From Bellilinea sp034411135 (GTDB taxonomy: Bacteria > Chloroflexota > Anaerolineae > Anaerolineales > Anaerolineaceae), in assembly GCA_034411135.1 (NCBI GenBank), contig DAOUMN010000033.1, positions 22,041 to 86,040 on the forward strand: 64,000 nt of DNA. The letters run 5' to 3'. Shown piece after piece: positions 61,717 to 64,000 of this stretch; within the stretch, counting starts at the first letter, position 1; every line of letters starts with the position of its first letter. Position numbers and translations under genes: made by a program. A model generated the notes under the pieces. The model had not been told where the DNA came from. It made no database searches and was given only the letters and a program-made list of their open reading frames with translations.

Positions 61717-61722
61717 TATAAT
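61717..61722 (+). promoter_or_regulatory. Candidate -10 for the class IV aminotransferase
   Basis: TATAAT at 61717-61722 would place a start near 61729, about 26 nt before the ATG at 61755. The best -35 candidate (TTGATT) is only 14 bp away, so the promoter is incomplete. Confidence 0.4.
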
Positions 61723-61754
61723 CGAACAAAATTTGTACTAAGGTTACTTTGCGA

Positions 61755-62609
61755 ATGCCAAAAATTGAGGTATTTCGAATTCACATTGGAAAAAGCGAGC
61801 TGACTAACGTTGAGCATCAGCCTGACTTTAGTGAGTGCACCCTGGATGAAGCGACTCGTCGATTGCCGGCTGGTGTATATACGACCTTCCGAACATACCA
61901 GAAAACTTCGGTTTTATTATTACAAGATCATTTCGACCGGCTGGAAGAGTCAGCTCAGCTCATTGGTGTCACAATGAAGCTGGAGCGAGAAATCATTCGC
62001 ATTGCAATGCGTGGTTTGGTGGCTGTGTTTCCGGCAAATGAGTTGCGTATTCGTCTGTGCATTCCAATCATCGATAGAAAATTTGAATATCTGTACATAA
62101 TGCTGGAAGCGTTAAGGTTGCCTGATGAAAAGGATTACCGTTATGGGGTTCAAACAAAAACAATCGTTATGAATCGCGACCAACCAGCAGCAAAATGGAG
62201 TGGCTTCATTGAAAAAACAAGCCCTATCCGCGCGAACTTGTCTTCCATGATTAACGAAATCTTGATGGTCGATTCGAACGGTCGAATTCTAGAAGGTTTG
62301 AGCAGTAATTTTTTCGCTATCCGGAGTGGCGTGATATACACTGCAGAAGGGAATGTGCTGGCGGGAATTACACGAAAATTGATCCTCGATGTTATTGATA
62401 ATTTGGGCTTGCCATTGGTGTTGGAAGGTTATCGAATTGAAGAATTGCGGTCTGTAGAAGAAGCTTTCATTTCCAGCACCAGCCGAGGTGTGCTGCCTGT
62501 TACCCAAATTGATGATACGCAAATAGGAAACGGTCAACCAGGGCGGATTACCCGACATATTGCTGAACTTTTTGAGCAAAAGGTTAAAGAAAATCTCGAA
62601 CCGATTTAG
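61755..62609 (+). CDS. Class IV aminotransferase family protein (BCAT/ADCL-like)
   Basis: About 284 residues from the ATG at 61755. The fold-type IV marks are DHFDRLEESAQLIG (about 58-71), VYTTFRTYQ, MVDSNGRILEGLSSNFFAI (about 171-189) and SSTSRGVLPVTQID. The PLP lysine should be Lys147 by its spacing of about 21 residues from the EILMVD strand; Lys154 is a second candidate. Members transaminate branched-chain amino acids or lyse aminodeoxychorismate. Without pathway neighbours the choice is open. Its last 4 bp overlap the convergent gene. Confidence 0.8.
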   Translation: MPKIEVFRIHIGKSELTNVEHQPDFSECTLDEATRRLPAGVYTTFRTYQKTSVLLLQDHFDRLEESAQLIGVTMKLEREIIRIAMRGLVAVFPANELRIRLCIPIIDRKFEYLYIMLEALRLPDEKDYRYGVQTKTIVMNRDQPAAKWSGFIEKTSPIRANLSSMINEILMVDSNGRILEGLSSNFFAIRSGVIYTAEGNVLAGITRKLILDVIDNLGLPLVLEGYRIEELRSVEEAFISSTSRGVLPVTQIDDTQIGNGQPGRITRHIAELFEQKVKENLEPI

Positions 62610-62884
62610 GTCAGGGATTCATCTGAATAGCGAGTATCCTCGTCATCTATCTGCTCCAACTCCCCTTTGTCCATTGCCTCAATTAAGTCGGCTGCTTCGG
62701 CAAATTGATCTTTGCGTACGTAAAGCAGGACTTCGCCAAGAGGTCCAACCGTAAGACCGTATACAGCGCCTGCGCTTTCTCGGCGCAGGATGACTTGAAT
62801 ACCCGCCGCTTCCAACATCAGACGTACCATATCGGCTTCCAGTTGCCCGTAGGCGGTATAAACCTTCTCAAAATCGGTTGACAT
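62606..62884 (-). CDS. DUF2007-like small protein
   Basis: About 92 residues from the ATG at 62884, with AAGGAG 7 bp upstream; a longer frame in this reading would overlap the upstream gene. It holds a ferredoxin-like fold pattern: FEKVYTAYGQLEADMVRLML, GIQVILRRESAG and VLLYVRKDQFAEAADLI, which resembles DUF2007 'putative signal transducing' domains. The C-terminus is acidic. The function is unknown. It begins 1 bp after the preceding stop. Confidence 0.75.
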   Translation of the reverse strand: MSTDFEKVYTAYGQLEADMVRLMLEAAGIQVILRRESAGAVYGLTVGPLGEVLLYVRKDQFAEAADLIEAMDKGELEQIDDEDTRYSDESLT

Positions 62885-62885
62885 C

Positions 62886-63263
62886 CTACGACTCCTTAGA
62901 TTCATCCGGCGCAAGGATTTGCTTAACCAGTGTGTCAATTTCAACCAATTGGTCCAGATAACGAAGATATACTCCGGCAACGCGTTGAAGGCGTGGTTCA
63001 TTGGTTTGAACAACTACTGCGGCGGCTTTGTGAAGATCGTCCATGCCCGGAAATAATGAATAGTTCCCTTCTCCACGAAAAGCATGGAAAACCAGGTTAC
63101 TCAGGTGTTCATCATAGGCGCGAATGGTTTCGTACAAATGTTCAAGTTGGGGATGAGGTATTGGCGGGGACAGATGAGCGGATTTCTGATGTATCACCAG
63201 TTGTTTCAAGTGTTTTGTTGATTCGGAGATAGAAGGGTTCAATTTATCCTCTATTTTGTCCAC
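62886..63263 (-). CDS. Hypothetical helical protein
   Basis: A 125-residue, mostly helical protein with no signal or membrane segment. HPQLEHLYETIRAYDEHLSN and YLRYLDQLVEIDTLVKQIL suggest a helical bundle. I recognise no family. It overlaps the RNase-H-like gene by 20 bp and is followed 1 bp later by the DUF2007-like gene, so the three form one operon. Confidence 0.6.
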   Translation of the reverse strand: MDKIEDKLNPSISESTKHLKQLVIHQKSAHLSPPIPHPQLEHLYETIRAYDEHLSNLVFHAFRGEGNYSLFPGMDDLHKAAAVVVQTNEPRLQRVAGVYLRYLDQLVEIDTLVKQILAPDESKES

Positions 63264-64000
63264 CGTCGATTTTCGATTTAAGCCGCTCGATGCGATGAGC
63301 TATTTCAGCCTGCTTTTGTTTCTTCACGTATTTTGGCAAGATGGAAGTTTCAAGTCGGGATAGCGCCAAGCTTGACCATTGGAGGGCTTCGTCCAGGTGT
63401 TTTTCACGGTGTTCAGCGTGTTTGGCTATCTCGATGCAGGCGTTGATTTCATCGAACTCGGCGGCTTTCTTCCACAGGCGCAGTGCATCCTCCATTCTGC
63501 CTGCTTTGCGATACAGATCGGCAAAGCGATACAAGGTTTTTACAAAAAACGCATGTGGCAGCCCCATATTTAGGCTGGCTTCATACAAAGCAACGGCTTT
63601 ATCAAACTCTCCCAATTCTTCGCTCAAGCGGGCAATTGCAGCAGTGTCGAGACTTTGTGGATTTTCCGAGTTGAGGGGATCTCTTAATAATTCCGCCAGG
63701 CGCAAGAAGACTGCAGAGAGAGAGAGAATGTCCATTTGGTTGTGGTAAAACACACCATATAATGGGCTGGCGTTGCGGGTTTGCAAGTATTGGAAATACA
63801 ATTCTGGCACCATCCAGCCGGGGATTTCCTCCTGCCCACGGGGCAGGTGAAGAATTTCCTGTTCCAGGTTGCCGAGCGAACGGCTTTCTAATCGATCCCG
63901 CCATACTCGCCTGGTGAGACTCAGTAAATCGATATGGTGTTTGTCGTGGAGAGGGGATTGGAACCCATTAAGTACAAAACGATTATTTAACAATGGCGCG
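63244..64000 (-). CDS. YprB-like RNase H-fold and TPR protein, partial (5' end beyond window)
   Basis: The frame is open to the right edge, so the N-terminus lies outside. Visible are the end of a ribonuclease H-like domain of the YprB/RNase_H_2 type (APLLNNRFVLNG, HHIDLLSLTRRVW, then YHNQMDILSLSAVF) and a C-terminal TPR-like helical part (about the last 130 residues: RLSEELGEFDKAVALYEASL, LYRKAGRMEDALRLWKKAAE). The RNase H fold here is a 3'-5' exonuclease type. The TPR part suggests protein partners. It leads a three-gene operon. Confidence 0.8.
   Translation of the reverse strand, partial: APLLNNRFVLNGFQSPLHDKHHIDLLSLTRRVWRDRLESRSLGNLEQEILHLPRGQEEIPGWMVPELYFQYLQTRNASPLYGVFYHNQMDILSLSAVFLRLAELLRDPLNSENPQSLDTAAIARLSEELGEFDKAVALYEASLNMGLPHAFFVKTLYRFADLYRKAGRMEDALRLWKKAAEFDEINACIEIAKHAEHREKHLDEALQWSSLALSRLETSILPKYVKKQKQAEIAHRIERLKSKIDGGQNRG

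Noticed and set aside
1..64000. CRISPR arrays, insertion sequences, integrases, attachment sites
   Set aside because: No regularly spaced direct repeats, transposase or integrase motifs, or tRNA-flanking direct repeats were seen.

Overview
The window reads as a stretch of chromosome from a free-living bacterium, most likely a Chloroflexota of the Anaerolineae type. This placement is an inference from gene content: coenzyme F420 genes beside molybdenum hydroxylases, YfhO-like GT-C membrane proteins with a MoxR/DUF58 pair, a Tat-exported L,D-transpeptidase, no outer-membrane or LPS genes, and a pgpH-ybeY-dgkA block. There is no 16S gene to confirm it. Coding density is very high. Nearly all genes sit in tight same-strand runs with 0-30 bp gaps. 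I see no insertion sequence, prophage, integrase or CRISPR array.

Layout. 1-3.7 kb: a patatin lipase with a small membrane protein, a class V aminotransferase and an MFS transporter. 3.8-12.2 kb (+): a long run from smpB through a phytol-kinase-like protein, a lone histidine ammonia-lyase, an L,D-transpeptidase, CcdA and a TlpA thioredoxin, a DUF2085 membrane protein, then pgeF-yggS-yggT-yggU. 12.1-15.4 kb (-): a membrane-anchored NACHT-type NTPase with HEAT repeats and a coiled-coil zinc-ribbon protein. 15.5-23.8 kb (+): three large GT-C/YfhO-like membrane proteins, then MoxR and DUF58. 23.9-30.2 kb (-): tRNA-Arg(UCU), thiol peroxidase, Hsp20, Lon, a receiver-only regulator, a PHP-AlbA fusion and a MoaB/MogA protein. 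30.3-34.6 kb (-): two unknown proteins, a LysM/M23 protein, DUF192 and another receiver. 34.8-43.2 kb: a NarL-type regulator, then (-) comEA-yqeY-pgpH-ybeY-dgkA-nfo, a YjbQ protein, DUF1385 and an M20 dipeptidase.

The most striking part is 43.2-60.5 kb (+). It begins with a promoter, a structured RNA of about 194 nt and a near-perfect intrinsic terminator. Fifteen tightly packed genes follow. They form a selenium-dependent molybdenum hydroxylase (SDMH) locus: ssnA, a YgfM-like FAD subunit, an XdhD-like fused subunit, XdhC, a second hydroxylase with a different subunit fusion, yqeB, a yqeC-mocA fusion and a second mocA. Between ssnA and the ygfM/xdhD pair sits a block for coenzyme F420: a NADPH:F420 reductase-like protein, CofE, CofD, CofC and a luciferase-like F420-dependent oxidoreductase. 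A small two-helix membrane protein of unknown function lies between the subunits of the second hydroxylase. The reading I favour is that purine-like or other N-heterocycle hydroxylation feeds electrons into, or is accompanied by, F420 redox chemistry. This is inference.

60.5-64 kb holds an S41 protease, a class IV aminotransferase, two small proteins and the C-terminal part of a YprB-like RNase H/TPR protein cut by the window edge. No non-coding stretch exceeds 300 bases; the longest is the roughly 330-bp gap at 43167-43498, which is largely filled by the structured RNA.
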